DNA of 64,000 bases from Persicaria tinctoria (GCA_037127255.1 JBANSL010000004.1:34718967-34782966), one strand, 5' to 3'; positions 1 through 13,368 are shown, counted from the stretch's first letter. The notes: generated by a model from the letters alone, not told the origin. Numbers and translations: made by a program.

Positions 1-899
1 TAATGAACTCGACTTGTAATGAATAAGGAAAAGTCGACCAAACGGGGACACGAGTGGGTAGTAAAGGCGGTAGACCACCCCTATTGGGTGTAGTTGGGAA
101 CGATAGGCAAAATACTAGCTTTCTCTTTACATAGGGTTCAGAAGACTCCAAGGAGATTGCACCAAGGTCGTTGGAGTGGCGAGTTAGGTAGGATTGCGAG
201 GTTTTTGCCCCTCCGGTCAGTCGCTCCTCGAAGAGTGACATTAGATAGTTTGATGTGCTTTATATATTGAGACAAAGTATGATCTCCCTCGAAGGAGGTC
301 ATTATAATTGTCATTGACTAATTCTATGCTGAGTGCTTGATATGCTAAAGTCTGATTGGTATGCCTAACAATTAAATGTGTTTTGACTGATCTGTACAAA
401 CGGGATAGTGGGAGTACCCTTAATTCTATGTGGTCAACCCAGCTTGTGTGAAATAGCCCCTTCCACTATGTTTGTTAACGCTTTGACGGTTCTATCGAGT
501 CTTTCTCCCGGATGTCAGTATCTTTCATCGGAATCGGGTTGGTAAACACATTGCGTCAGAAACTCATGTATGTATATGGAGGTTGTCTGAGTGAGTATTG
601 GAAGGTAGTTCTTGATGTCATTTTGAATCAAAAGTAAGGTGTTTCCGGGGTTGTCTTCCTTGATTCTTATGATGATCAATCGAGGTTTTCTTGCCACAAA
701 GAGTCGTACGTACCAAGGTCCCACGAGATATAGGGGTGATGAGTAAGTTGGGGAAGGTCAATGGTTGCCCTTAGGGATCTCTGTCCAGTTGTAATGGTGA
801 CTCTCTCTGAACTGCATGACATGATTTTGTAACCTCCTGCATGTACCTTGCAAATGCTCAATTGTAAAATGTTGCTCAGGTTATTATATCTTTGATTAG

Positions 900-3130
900 T
901 TACATTGATCAAGTCTTGTGTTATGCCTCACTCTCTATTGTGATTACGTTGTCATAGCATGCCTACTTGACTTATTGTATTAATTGTACTAATGATTGAT
1001 TGGAAGCATAAACCACATGATATGAACCTACATGATAATTGTATTCTCCTGGGTTAGGTCCATAATAGCGTGATAAACTCTTCTTCGTGTGAATGCTTGT
1101 AAATGATCTCTTTATCATACTAGCTCATGACGCCTTGATGCTTATTGCCCGTTTTATGACAAGAATCTACAACATGCCCATCTATTCTGTATTCGTCAGA
1201 TTGTTGTTTTGCACTTTATATTGTGGTGTGATTAGTGCGTTGGAAGGGGAGTATGTGGTATAATTGAGTCTTGATGAATGCATGCTTTAATGTTTATGAA
1301 TTCATGATGGCCATTGTGTGAGCTCAAGTTACACATGTTACGTCTCTATCATCCCAGCATGTCTTACTCAGTATGTTGCATCGTTATACTAGTGCATGAA
1401 TGTAAATGTCATGTGTTAGGAAGCCGTATGATTAATGTTCTCTCTGTAAATAGGTTTATGATAGTGTGATCGTTCAGTTCTGGTATCATGATAGAGTGAG
1501 TTCCTTACTTGATGGATATGTGTTACAACTTGATGTCAACATGCCTTATATGATACGTAATTCCCAGTAAATGTTAAGATGATGATCCTTAATGTAAATC
1601 CGTGGATGTATGACCTTCTGTACCCATGCTTGCCCCATTGATTAGGTCCCATGTTGCACCTTGATTCCTGTCCTGATTATATGTCGCCTTCGCATGTCTA
1701 ATTGACCTGTTGTATTGGTCGTACTAACGACTGATTTGAAGCATGAATTGCATGATAAGTGTCTGTATATAGTTATTGTCTTCTTCTAGATTAGGCCCAT
1801 GATAGTGTGCTATACTTCCCTTGTATGAATGTCGTAAGATGATTTCCCATGCATGATTAGTCGATGTTACCCGTGGTTGTTGACTAAATTAGTAGTTCAA
1901 TTGTGATCATGCTATTTGATGTGATGTCTTGGTAAATGCATGCCTTATTCAAATGGTTGTTGAGTTGGAATACATACCTTGTACGCTAGTCATATTGCCT
2001 GTTGCGTAGGCTTGTATTATGAATTGCTATATTCCTCCCATGCTTCTATATCGACGGACTATGTTCATAGGATTTCTTGCACATCGATGTGTTGGTCATT
2101 CAAGCGCATGTATGTATCGAATGTCGTGTTAAGCCTTTAGTATCATGTAGGGTCCATGGTTGTGACTTGTGTGAATTTATACCTTGCTTGCATTATTGCT
2201 GATTCCCTCTCGAGCCAGGTCCCTCATAGTGTGATCATTTCCTCTTTCTATAACCTTGAAATATCTTACTCATGCAAATTAGATTGATGTTGAATTCGAT
2301 GATCAATTGCTTTATGTGATGGTTTATCCTGGCATGCTTACATGTTATCACTCGGTAGTGTTTCCCTATTACCTTATGAATTTCTGTAGTGTTGGCATAG
2401 ATGTATGATTTGACACCTCGCATGATTACACACCACGTTATATCATTTCGCATATGCATGCCGCATGAATGTTAAAATGAATTTAGTTGAGTTACCTTGA
2501 TTGTGGTCATGGTTCGATATGTGCTAGTAGTATCCTGTAGGGCTTATGGTTTCCAATATGACTCACTAAATGATTACATGTTGTACCTATTCTATGATGT
2601 GATAACTACTATACCTTTATATGTGTCCCATGATGATTCGTTCCTAGCATGATTATAATCTATTGCCATGATGTCCTTCTTGTTACTTTTGATGATGCCT
2701 CATGTTTCGTGAACATCCTATTGAACCCATTTTAATGACTCTTGACTATGCTTGTATCACATTATGTGTCGCTAGTATCATGTAGGACATGCACTTTCTA
2801 AATGTACCTCATCATATGATTACGTGCCATGCTTGACCTACTATATGACCAGTGTGTTCGGATGAGATAGTTACTAGGTTGCTCCTATATGTTCTCGTAT
2901 GACACTTAATCTAGTTGTTATGTTACACCTCACCATGCCATATTTGACGTCACCTATTGATGCGTACACCATGCTTGTGCATTCTTTCATATACATCATA
3001 CTCGTCATCGTCGTTAAATCCCACATGACCTCGAATCCTGCATGATCATTCTTGATTCCGCATAACTTGCTTAAGTTGCTAGGCATATCTGCTTTCATGG
3101 AATAATAGACTACTATCTTGTCTCGCATGC
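900..3130. repeat. Degenerate tandem repeat inside the Gypsy interior
   Basis: Related blocks recur with drift. One has the form 'ctc..GGGTTAGGTCCATAATAGCG' and recurs near 1055, 1445, 1795 and 2215, spaced roughly 350-420 bp apart. A second, TAGTATCATGTAGGGTCC-like, recurs near 2138, 2532 and 2774. The 960-1110 and 1692-1850 segments can be aligned by eye over most of their length. Copies are heavily mutated, so the array is old. The period is my estimate from reading. Confidence 0.5.
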
Positions 3131-3424
3131 ATCAGTATAGGAATCGATCGTGTCGTTGGGAATGAATACGAATGTTGCTCCCCTGAGATAGGTACATGTT
3201 AGCGTGGATTAGTGTGATTGATATGCTCCATGATGAATTCGTGTTTGGTTGTCGCGATTATAACTTAATGGACTTCCATAAGGGCATCGTTGCTATTCTC
3301 AGGTCGAAGTTTCGTCTCTAGTTGTCATCTTTAGGGTTGGTCTGTGTTTGTTCCGAAAGGAACATTGGGTTGTCTGCTCTTGTCCCTCCCCTATCTTCGC
3401 TAACTTGAACTCCTATGCGACACG

Positions 3425-3628
3425 TTGGACGAGCGACCGCATGAAAGAGGAAATGGGAAGTCGGATAGCGATAGAGCAACGCCGCGAAGGCATGGGCCCA
3501 TAACCCACGGGCCTCAGGATCAACGATTTCAGCAGGACAAGCACGTTTTGAGGATGACGATTACTGAGTACGATATGAACTACCAGCAAGAGTGTCCTTC
3601 GTTTAAATTGCCAATCCTTCTAAATTAG
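3425..3628 (+). other. Short hydrophilic ORF of unknown nature
   Basis: A 67-codon frame rich in D, R, H and Q lies in a locally more GC-rich patch (3300-3640) of otherwise AT-rich non-coding sequence. It could be a remnant of a gag-like or extra ORF of the Gypsy element, or chance. I recognise no domain and propose no function. Confidence 0.2.
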
Positions 3629-5383
3629 TTGATGGCGATATTGCACTGACCTGACGATGAAGTTTACGTGTTGATGTGCTTACTTGGTAATGAATGTTGC
3701 CTGAGGGTCTAGTGATTATGATTATATGATTCAATGCCTTGCAGTTCTTACATAATATGATGTCTTGATGTGTTGCTACTCTATATTGCTAAGCATGATC
3801 TGAACTCTTGTGCCTATAAAAGTATGAACTGCGAATGCTGAGGAACCTGAATTGTTATCTGATAAGGTTATGTTGAAACTTGCTAGCTTGAATTGACTAT
3901 GTTCATATGTGGTGTTTTGCAATAATTTTAAGCATAATAGCAAATTGAGACTTGTTGACTTATGATAATTTGAGAATTTTCTTGCTTACATGACTTGTTA
4001 ATATGTACTGGCATGATGTTAGATAGCGACCATGAGGAACTTGGTATGGAACAATACTACATGTTGATATGCAATATTGAAATCTAGTGAAAGTGACAAA
4101 TGCTATCATGATATATTGATGATTTGCTAACCTGTTATGTTGTTGTAGAAGCATGTTAGGATGTGTTGCGACATGATATATGAGATAATGATGTGTTATT
4201 ATATGAAAGCATGATGATGTATTATATAGTTAAACATGATTATTGATACGTCAAATGATGAACATGACTCAATGGTGCCTGGTTACTAAATGATCGTCAT
4301 TCGATACTGTGATGAGTTGAGGTGATGTGTTTTAGGGCATGCTGACATGTTGGTGAATTATATACTACTTGAACTTCCTTTTCTGAATCTTAATAGGCAT
4401 GGCCTTGATGTGTTGATATGTTGACATGATAAATCTGGTATGACTGGTTCTACTTGTAGTGCGATGTTATGCGATTTTGAGAATTGATGTGTACTGACAT
4501 ACTAACCCTGTGACACCTAGCCCATTGATCTCTTGACATGTGTGCTTGCATGATAACTTATGAGAATTCGATCATGGACTTGTGATTCCTTCAGTATGAT
4601 GTAGATGTGCCTTATGGCTCGTGGTATGATGTTGAGATTTTGTTATTGCTTTTGACATGTTCTGAATGGATGGTATGATTTATGTTATGGGTAAAAATGT
4701 TATGTGGTTGAGATTATCATGATTGATGTTGAGATTTGCCACATGAGAGGTGGCTGATGATGTTATGAGTTGATGAGTTGGTTTACTTTTGTTCATGCTG
4801 AATTGAGAATGATGATTGATTTGATTCGGAAACTAGGAAAAGAATATGAGATTAGTCTTTAGAGGTGGACGATTCCACCTCTCGTGATGTGAAATTGCTT
4901 GATTAATGTCGAGTTAGGGAATTTTGAATGGTGTTTAAAAAAGGACGGAGTTGGATGTAGAGAAATCGAACGCGATTGATAACTTCAATGATTTTGAGAC
5001 CAAACCTTTTCAAACAAAGGACGCTCTTAGAAATTAACCGAGATTGCATTATGATGTCCCACGAAGTGGATACAAACATTTTATAGGGGGCCTTATAGAC
5101 TGCTTGCTAAGACCTAGTGGAGATGTTGTAATGCTTTTTGAGTTATGGTATGACCGAGAAGTCGAAGTAAGGATGTGGTAGGGGCCCATATTACATTCTT
5201 ACTACGATTTATTGGGGATATTATGATCACGACAACGGTACTGTGAGGATCTCATGGGGGCACTTGTGAGGTGCTTACGGGATCAATGACATGATCCTTG
5301 GACTCACCAATTTAAAACTTCAATCCCCTATTTTTAAAATGATTTTAGTCTCGGGGACGAGACTTGTTTTTAGAGGTGGATGA

Positions 5384-8154
5384 TGTAAAGGCTCAGATTT
5401 TCAAATCCTAATTTTCTGGAATAAGAGAATTAAAAATGAAATTAAATCGGTTTTAAAACTTGTTTAGCGGATTCCGACCGGAGTATAAATTTAACGAACA
5501 ATTTCCGTTCTTTTACCTCGAAAATTCAAAATAATTATCGTGGTGTGATATCCTTTTCGATCTTATAAATCTAATTAATCGAGAAAACGAGATTCAAAGA
5601 AACTAACTGTCACGAACTAATTTCGGGGTTAGAAATTCGCGTATTCGTGATTTATTTCCGGGTATTGTTTTTAACCATTCCCACACTCTAATGTCTCTAT
5701 CCCTCACCCACTCCCATCACTCACCTTACCCTTCAAATTCAATCCACCCCTCCCCGGTCATTCATTCATCCAATCATCACCAAACCTTCACCTGCTCCTC
5801 GCGCCTTCATGCATCACCTTCACCACCATCGTCACCTTCACTCCCGTTACCGATCACCACCGCCGAGCACCTCCGTCCTCCTTTCTCCAAGGCCACAGCA
5901 GCTGAGCTCCACCACCCCGACGTCCCCAAGCGCCCTACAGCAACTCCGGTGATCCCAGCGCCACCACCGAGCCACCAAGGCTTCGTCGCCTCCGTTTGTG
6001 CGCGAACCAATCTTCCGGTAAGCCGTTCTCTTTCGTTTCCGATCCAAATCACCCCCAAGCTCTTCCATCACACTCACCCATATCCGGAGCAGGTCCGACG
6101 AGCCATCGAGAGCCACCGACAAAGCCCAGAACTCCGATCGAGTGCTCCGAAGTCGCGAACATGTCGGTGAGCTTCCAAGCCTCATTTCATTTCTCGTTCG
6201 ATTTCGTTCCTCCTTTCGATGCTTAGAATAGTTAGGGGGGGGGTGAGCGAGAGCTGAGTGTGGGCAGTCGGGCGAGCTAGAGAGCTCCGGCGATCCCGAG
6301 AGCGAGGTCGTGAGCGTGAGAGGCGAGGCTGACTGAGCTGTGAGGGTCGGCTTGAGCGTGTGCGAGAGGGCGAGCAGCGAACACGAGCCACGGCTGGGTG
6401 CGCGGCCAAGACGTCGCCGGCGGGGTCGAGCTCCATCGACCAAGTGCGGGCTTCTGAAGGAGGAAGAAGAAGATGACATGGCCTCCTTTTACTAACATTA
6501 TATATAAATATGATTATTATTGAACCAGTTGGGAGTTTATAATTATGGGTTCGGTTTGGTTCGGTTCGGTTGGATTTAAATGGGTTCGGTTCGGTTGGAT
6601 TTAAATGGTTTCGGTTCGGGTTAAAAGCGTTGGTTCGGTTCGGGTTTATTCGTTATATAACTATTTATTTAATTTATTAATTAATTGTCTAACCAATTCT
6701 CGATAATTGATTATTTTAGAAATCGATTTGTGTGTCGGTATTTAAAAAGGGCTCGGTTTTAAAGTATATAAATCGAATTCTTTAGTAACGGTTGAAAATT
6801 TTTAAGTCCCTAGATGATGATTTTAATTAAAGTAAAGTATGCAGGGATTATTTAATCGGATTTTTGGAAGTAGTTTTAAAGATTAAATATTTTATGTATT
6901 AGAAATGGCTAAATATAACTTTGAAGTAATTGTTTTGACTAACAACTTGACTAGCTAGTGAGATTATATGAATTGAAGATTGAGCCAGTTATGGAAATGA
7001 CAGTGGAATAAGATGATATAAGATGTTGAGATAAGTTGAGATAAAGGATGATGATGATGTTATGATTAATGGATTGATGAGCATGTTATGTAGTGGTAAA
7101 TGGATCCCATTTTGTGCAGTTTACTTATGCATATTATTAATAATTGTTAGGTGATCTGTAACCTGCTTGCTTGTATCTTGCTGCTTTTCGTCTTGCTGAT
7201 CTGCTACTCCAGGTAAGTTCTTTGAACTTACTCATGATGGGCGCTTTATGCACTGGGTGTTATATAGTAGGCTAGTGTCCATGCACCATACGACTTAGAA
7301 TCATGCTTAGGAGCTAAAATGAAAATCATATGATTGCTATATGTCCTTGCAAGAGAACGGCCGTTATCTGTGATAGTCCTAGAGTCCTTGCTAGGGTCAT
7401 AGGGTAGCCCAGCCTCATCGGGTACCCTGAGTCAATCGAGTCTATATGAGCATGATATGATAGCCCAGCACCATCGGGCAAGCGATGAGATGATATGATA
7501 TGATTATGTCGTGGTTTGTGCACCACCACGAGGAAATTGATATGCTATAGCGCCGAACTGGCCAGTCTCCGCCCTATTGAAAGGGGGTGGAGGTACGAGA
7601 GGGACATGCCACTTGGCATTCTGTGTGGATCCATTTATCGCTTTCTGCATTATATTAAACTGTCAGTATATATATGTGATTTAATTTACGCATGACATTA
7701 CGCATTTCATCTTAAGAATAGGATGCTTATTATATGCCTCTCAGAGTGTGTTTACATACGCACATGAGTGACCTGATGATTGACCCAGATCCCCCTCATT
7801 TTTTTTAGATTCAGGTAATCGTTAGCCGCTATCGTTGCTTATGTGGATGCTTGGCGGGTTCAGACTTTTGGCGTTAGATCGAGAGGTTGAGAGACCACCA
7901 CACTTCCTCTCTTTTATACTCCTTTTCGGATTGTATTTAAACTCAACCCTATTTTTTCTTTCGCTCGATTTCACGATTAGACTAAGGCAGGTATTTGATC
8001 CCCAATGGATCCGCGATCTTTAAGGGTTCGGAATCCCTTCTTTTAGTACAAATATTTTGTTTTAAAACTCAACCCGTACCTGGATTGCAAGATCCGAACA
8101 AGGGGTTTTACCCCTTGAAACGTAACCCGGAAATCATAATTCTGGGCCGTTACA
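5384..8154 (+). mobile_element. 3' LTR of a Tekay/Del-like Ty3/Gypsy retrotransposon (2771 bp)
   Basis: The LTR begins TGTAAAGGCTC right after the polypurine tract and ends GGGCCGTTACA, so its ends are near-perfect inverted repeats (9 of 11). Its length and the GGGGACGA...purine-rich approach are typical of Tekay/Del chromoviruses. Inside are a C-rich segment (5690-6180) with plant 5'-leader character, a TTCGGT-rich simple repeat (6545-6650), and ATGATAT-rich sequence near 7440-7510. The downstream flank (CCACCTAAGGG) is in the middle of a Copia reverse transcriptase codon series, which fixes the LTR end and shows a nested insertion. The matching target-site copy lies outside the window. Confidence 0.8.
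6545..6655. repeat. TTCGGT-type simple repeat in the Gypsy LTR
   Basis: Repeated GGTTCGGTTCGGTT units are mixed with duplicated GGATTTAAATGG blocks over about 110 bp. Confidence 0.7.
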
Positions 8155-9315
8155 CCACCTAAGGGATATGCTCTATCAAAGCCTCGTCAAGTATGCAGGC
8201 TCAGAAAATGTCTTTATGGGCTCAAGCAGGCGTCTAGGCAGTGGAATGCTGAGCTTTGTAAGTTTCTTATCAGTTTGGGATATGAGCAATGTCTTGGTGA
8301 TTATTCCCTTTTTGTAAAGAGAGTGCAAGCTGGGATTGTGACAACTCTTGTATATGTTGATGACTTTCTCTTGACTGGTGATGATGAGGAGTGCATACAA
8401 CAACTAAAATGGCCCTGCATCATGCTTTCACCATCAAAGACTTGGGCTATGCACGATATTTCCTTGGATTGGAAATCTCTAGAAATGACTGTGGCACTCA
8501 CCTTCATCAAAGGAAGTATGTGGTTGATATATTATCTCATTGCAATCTGCTAGATTGTAAACTAACAACATTCCCTCATCCTAGAGGATTGAAATTATCC
8601 ATTGATGTAGGGGAGGTTATGGTTGATCCTGAAGTCTACAGAAGACTAATAGGGAGGCTATTATTCCTCAATCTCACAAAACCTGACATTACTTATGTTT
8701 TTCAACATCTTAGTCAGTTCATGACTGAACCAAGACTTCCACACTATGAAGCTGCTTTGCATGTTGTACGTGAGATATTTGAAAGGTACTCTTGTTGTTG
8801 GCCTTTTCTATCCTATGTCTTCCTCAACAAATGTTTCAGCTTATTGTGATGCTGATTGGGGCACTTGCTAATTTAGTGCAAAATCATTGACTGTCTATTG
8901 TGTATTCTTGGGCAATAGCCTAATATCTTGGAAGACAAAGAAACAAAACACAGTTTCCAAATCTTCTGCTGAGGCCGAGTACAAGAGTATGTCCACCACC
9001 ACTAGTGAACTGCTTTGGGTGGATGGTATTCTTCAAGCACTGGGGATTGATGTGCCAAAACTCATACCTCTGTATTGTGATAACAGATCTGCCATTCACA
9101 TAGCAGAAAATCCAGTTTTCCATGAGAGAACCAAGCATTTGAAGATTGATTGTCATTTCATACGCCAATATCTCATATCTGGATTTGTTCATCCCCAACA
9201 TATCAGAACAAGAATACAGCTTGCTGATGTTCTTACTAAGCCATTGGGAGAAAAACAACACTTGTTCTTTTCTCTCAAGTTGGGTCTTGTAAGATTCTCA
9301 ACAAACCCAACTTGA
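8155..9315 (+). pseudogene. Ty1/Copia pol remnant: reverse transcriptase and RNase H
   Basis: Reading across three frames gives the Copia RT core: CLYGLKQASRQWN at about 8198, then the catalytic YVDDFLLTGDD near 8350, then IKDLGYARYFLGLEI near 8435. The RNase H/C-terminal part reads SLISWKTKKQNTVSKSSAEAEY from about 8920, followed by CDNRSA and ADVLTKPLG. Frame changes occur near 8405 and 8785, and a TAA interrupts the RNase H entrance at about 8868, so the copy is dead. The final open part is 8887-9315. The 5' two-thirds of this element is missing because the Gypsy element ending at 8154 inserted inside RT; it should lie left of the window. Confidence 0.9.
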
Positions 9316-9324
9316 GGGGGGATA

Positions 9325-9710
9325 TGAAAGTTATGTATGCATTCTCATGCAATGCATATAGATCTTAGCTTGCTCTAGCTCATACATCTTCATTTACCTT
9401 TCATTTATCTCTCATTTGAGTTGCATTTCGTTTTGGACTGTAATAAGACAGCTAGCCTATTTTGTCTACTTGTGATCGTCCAATCATGGGTGAGAATTCC
9501 ATGCTATATAAGCTGGTCTCATCCACTGATTTCTGTAGGGTTTTTTGGTAACGATGAAGGGAAGCAAGGGCTCCTGCCGCCTCTGAACTTTTCCAGTTTG
9601 GATCAATGAAACAGTGATGATGGATCACTGAGTTTACAGCTTCTTCCTCTTAACATTACCTTATTTGTTGCCTTGTGCAGTATAAATTTGATCTTTAAAC
9701 ACATATTTCA
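9325..9710 (+). mobile_element. 3' LTR of the Copia element (386 bp)
   Basis: It follows the Copia stop codon and a polypurine tract (TTGAGGGGGGATA). It begins TGAAAG and ends TATTTCA, giving a short TGAAA/TTTCA inverted terminus. A TATATAAGC promoter-like box lies at about 9507. The right edge is chosen from the inverted terminus; an alternative CA end near 9679 cannot be ruled out. Confidence 0.6.
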
Positions 9711-9983
9711 CACTCTTCAATCAAACATAGCCTAATATAGATTATTTGCTAATACTCTACCTTGTAAATGTAAATATACTTAAAAAAATGTAATGGGTTG
9801 AGATATCATTTTCGCGCAGAGGTATGAATAGTGGGAAGTAGTACAGTAGAGTAAAATATTAATGGTACTGGACTTTGTACTAGACACTTTACACTTCCAT
9901 CTCTATCTAGATCTTCTCTATTTATATTAATTCACTTTGCTGCATTATATACAGTAATTATATTTACTTACAACAAATATTAT
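9711..9983. other. Spacer between Copia LTR and CACTA element
   Basis: AT-rich DNA with no open frame or recognisable element. Its last three bases, TAT (9981-9983), are the left target-site copy of the following CACTA element. Confidence 0.5.
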
Positions 9984-10260
9984 CACTACAGGAAAACAGT
10001 GTCAATTTCGACACTTTTTATGACCAATCTCGACGCTTTAAAGCGTCGCAAATTCCATTTTCGACGCTTTTAAAAAGCGTCGAAAATTCTTGTGTCACGA
10101 ATGGCAAGTGATATTTTCGACGCAAAATTACGTCGAGACCAATATCGACGTCATAGGGCGTCGAAAATGGCATGCCAATTTCGACACCTTATGGCGTCGA
10201 AAATGACATGCCATTTCTGACACCCTAAAGCGTCGAAATTGGCATGTTAATTTTCAAAAA
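9984..10260. repeat. Left terminal and subterminal repeats of CACTA element 1
   Basis: Copies of TTTCGACGC and GCGTCGAAA alternate in direct and inverted orientation. Such arrays are the known transposase-binding regions of CACTA elements. A poly(A)-rich stretch ends the region. Confidence 0.85.
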
Positions 10261-11219
10261 AAAATTAAAAAGCGTATTTTTCTTTTTGCATCTCCTTTCA
10301 TTACACATTAATTCAATTTGAGGAATCTTGCTCACAAACAATTTGAACAATTTGAGGAATCTTCACAATCTATCCATGTTCTTAGTCCTAGATTACATGT
10401 ACAAATCAAACATTGTAATCCAAACAAGGGAAGACCAAAGACCAGCTAAGTAGCAAGAATGAAACAAGTGGGTTCAAATCTGAGTACAAAGAGCAACTGA
10501 TCAGTATAAGTAAAAAAAAGTATCTTACAATCGTTCCCTACTCTCCATCTCTTCATCTCTAGTTCTGCGAGGTGCTCAGCCCTGCTCTCCATCTCTTCAT
10601 CAGCTGCTGCAACTTTCAAGTAGAACCTGCATCATTCCCTTTCACTCAGCTTCCGAAAAAAAAGTATCTTACAATCGTGGAAAAGATTACAAGAGGCCGA
10701 AGTTTATTACACCCTTGATAGAAAAGAATAAAAAAACTTAAGCAATAGAATTTCACAGGTAGGGTACTAGTCACTAGACATGAGAGCACTTAAATATATT
10801 AGATAAGTTTTAGAAGCAAGAAGGTCCTGATAAGTTTTAGAAAAGAATAAAAAAACTTAAGCAAGAATCTCAGTTCCTAAATTTTTTCCTGCTACAGGCA
10901 AAACTTCAAGATGAACTGGTTTCTTGAGATGTTCTCTTCCAGGAAATCAGACTCTAGAATGTATCATTCATGAAAGATACAGGCAAAGAAATTCCTGCTA
11001 AAATTATAAAATTGAAAGGATTCAAATGTCCACATAAAAAGTAAAGGAACAAGAAAGAGAGGAAGCCACTTACAGATCTAGCCCAGCAAGCACCTGCAGA
11101 ACAGCTGAAAGCTAACAAGTGAAATCCTCCATCAAAGAATAAAAAAAGTCAAAAAGCAATCATCCATCAAAGAATGGACAAACAAGCAAAAACTTTAACA
11201 AGGATGATATCCTAACTAC

Positions 11220-11395
11220 CTGTCAATATTTTTCCGCTGTTAACGTCAAGTTTGTACAGCAGTAAGCTTGTCTGGTGCCTCCTATAGAAGTTGAAAGCAA
11301 CCTTTTTAGCAGCTGCTATAAAGGACGCTTCATGGGGATTCAACCTCATAAAATGTTTCCCTTATCATCCAAGCCCCACTCTGTTTCCTGCTATA
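11220..11395 (-). pseudogene. Captured exon fragment of an unidentified gene
   Basis: On the minus strand an open segment reads LNPHEASFIAAAKKVAFNF, then YRRHQTSLLLYKLDVNSGK, and ends at a GT donor (exon end at 11220, then GTAGTT). Upstream the sensible frame (GLDDKGNIL) changes by one base, so the piece is broken. The protein-like composition in AT-rich DNA and the donor support a captured exon. I do not recognise the family. Confidence 0.4.
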
Positions 11396-11586
11396 CAATA
11401 AGAACATACATCCAATTTCATAAAAAGGCAAAACTTCACGATGAACTTTGAAGCCCCACTCTTGCTATTATCAATCATCCATGCTTTTTCTAAATGTTTT
11501 GTGCAAAGCGATTTAAGTTACATGAATATATAGCAGGATCAAAAGAAATTTTTGGGAAACAAAAAGAGAAAGAAAACACTAAGGAC

Positions 11587-11700
11587 CTTTACGAGCGAGC
11601 TCAGAGGAGGTGAACGAAGTAGAAATGATAAGAGACAGGAACTGTCCCAACACTAGACTCACCACCACTGTCTTGTACTCGAATTTCCTTGAGCCAAACA
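11587..11700 (-). pseudogene. Captured exon of a DUF914 / SLC35F-type transporter
   Basis: The minus strand encodes LGQFLSLIISTSFTSSELA followed by RKG and a GT donor at 11586-11585. This matches the start of the first membrane span of plant DUF914 (solute carrier 35 F1/F2-like) proteins, which carry GLGQxLSLLxTSxxFTSSELARKG at this point. Only this one exon is present, and the following family sequence is absent. It is a fragment carried by the CACTA element. An upstream ATG in frame (11809) adds residues unlike the family. Confidence 0.65.
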
Positions 11701-13368
11701 TAGTTACTCTCACTTTCTTTCTATATCTTGCCTCCCTCCAAAATGACTCAAAACCACATTGATGTGGATGTCCATGGAGTAGAAACAGCCAAGCTCTCAC
11801 TTTCTGCAAGTCTGACTCTAAATCAATAATTTCTATTTATTTAATAGGGGATTACTCAAACAAAGTGTACGGAGAAATATTTAAATAGAACTAAACAAAA
11901 TTTATTTGCCTAGTAAAGGTAAATAAGGAGAAATGATCCACATTCTTAAGAGTTGACATTCAGGTATTCCAGTAGATATTAAAGTTTTTTAATTCATAAA
12001 TAATTTAAAAATGGATAAGTAAATATTGCTAACGAGTAAAAGCTCATGTTTGCTAATGAAATAGGGATGTGAAGCAAATCAAGCAGTTAAATAAGGCACA
12101 AGCAATCACCATGATTGCTAATTTAGACATCAGCGACCCAAATCACAAATAAAAATCACACAAACTTCACTTCATGAGGGAAATAGCCTATACTAGCAAG
12201 GATTTACAGCATAACCAGATGAAATTCAACAAATAGGCACAGTCAATTGATGAGTTATTCAGTGCTAATCACCAAAAATCACACTAAATACGGGAACTCA
12301 AAAGCAGAAATACGAAATAACAGCAATAAAATAGGAGCAATTATCAAACAAACAATAGCAGATGCTAGTATAAAACTTGCCTATCTATTCCTTGCTCTCC
12401 ATTTTCCGCTTGCATCTCTATTCACTTTGATTTGAAGCTTCTATAGCTTACACAAACCCTCACAAACAAGAAGCTAAATACCTCAAGAACATCACATTGC
12501 GCCTATCTAACAGAAAAAACACAAGTCCATGCTCTATTTCTCATGAAGACCAAATCGAGCAATCCAAAAGGATTCAACATTAGCATAGTAATTTGGCAAT
12601 GACAAATGAACAAAATGTTCTCCAAAACAATCTAAGAAAATTATAGAAGCTAAAATGCTACCTGACAAGGTAGACGTCTATGGGACCCATTGTGCTTCGA
12701 AGGACCATTCTGTATCTCTGTCGGGGATAGTCAGCCTAAGCAGTGGTATGAGAAGACCAAACCAGAAATCATGGTAAGCCCTTTATGTCTTCCTCTGTCA
12801 CATAGAGACACCTAAGCAGTGGTATGAGAGAAGAACATCCATGGAAAGGTTCTTCTACCTAAAAGAGAGAGAAGAACATGAGAATCTTGATAGAAAAATA
12901 AGGCAAACCTGAACAAAATATCAGGACCTAGGCATTTGCAAGTTAAGGCAAAAATCATTAGATTATGTTAGACGCAACCATAGCGTATATCACAAATGTA
13001 TATTCATTAGATTTAAGGCAATCACACGTGTTCGAAGGTATCGGGTAGTTGGTTCCCAAGGTTCCATCTTGCCATGAGTTTTTCCTTGCTTAATCCCATT
13101 CCTATTTTCAGTCAAAATGCATATGAATTCAGAAGTGAACTTGCAATCAAAATCAAGTGTAAAAAGCCATCAGATCAGAACATGCTTGAAATAGTTCATT
13201 TTGCTTTGCTTAAATTACCATGATACAAACCTTCACCAAGTAAAGGTCAATCACAGTTAGTGTATATATAGCTTCATTAATTTTTTTTTAGAGCTTTTTC
13301 ATGTAAACATACAGTAAAGAAGTTGCAGGGAAATGATGAGTAAATGAGGTTGCATTTGGAATATATAC

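Larger units (their letters stand above)
1..5383 (+). mobile_element. Non-coding interior of a Tekay/Del-like Ty3/Gypsy element, 5' part outside the window
   Basis: This stretch directly precedes a Gypsy 3' LTR and ends in the hallmark Tekay/Del junction: a GGGGACGA block at about 5352, then a purine-rich tract, GAGGTGGATGA, abutting the LTR. No gag or pol domain is visible; the open frames are short and scattered. The sequence is rich in TGATG and CATG words and holds degenerate tandem copies (see the 900-3130 repeat). A second, displaced copy of the purine-rich tract (TTTAGAGGTGGACGATTCC) lies near 4858. I infer a large non-coding derivative or an element with a long untranslated spacer between pol and the 3' LTR. 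Its pol and 5' LTR would lie left of position 1. Strand follows from the LTR and polypurine tract orientation. Confidence 0.6.

Noticed and set aside
5691..6479. Overlapping open frames on both strands (159, 210 and 84 codons) in the Gypsy LTR
   Set aside because: All are Pro/Ser/Arg-rich low-complexity translations of one C-rich segment, open on both strands at once. This is what composition alone gives; no domain is present.
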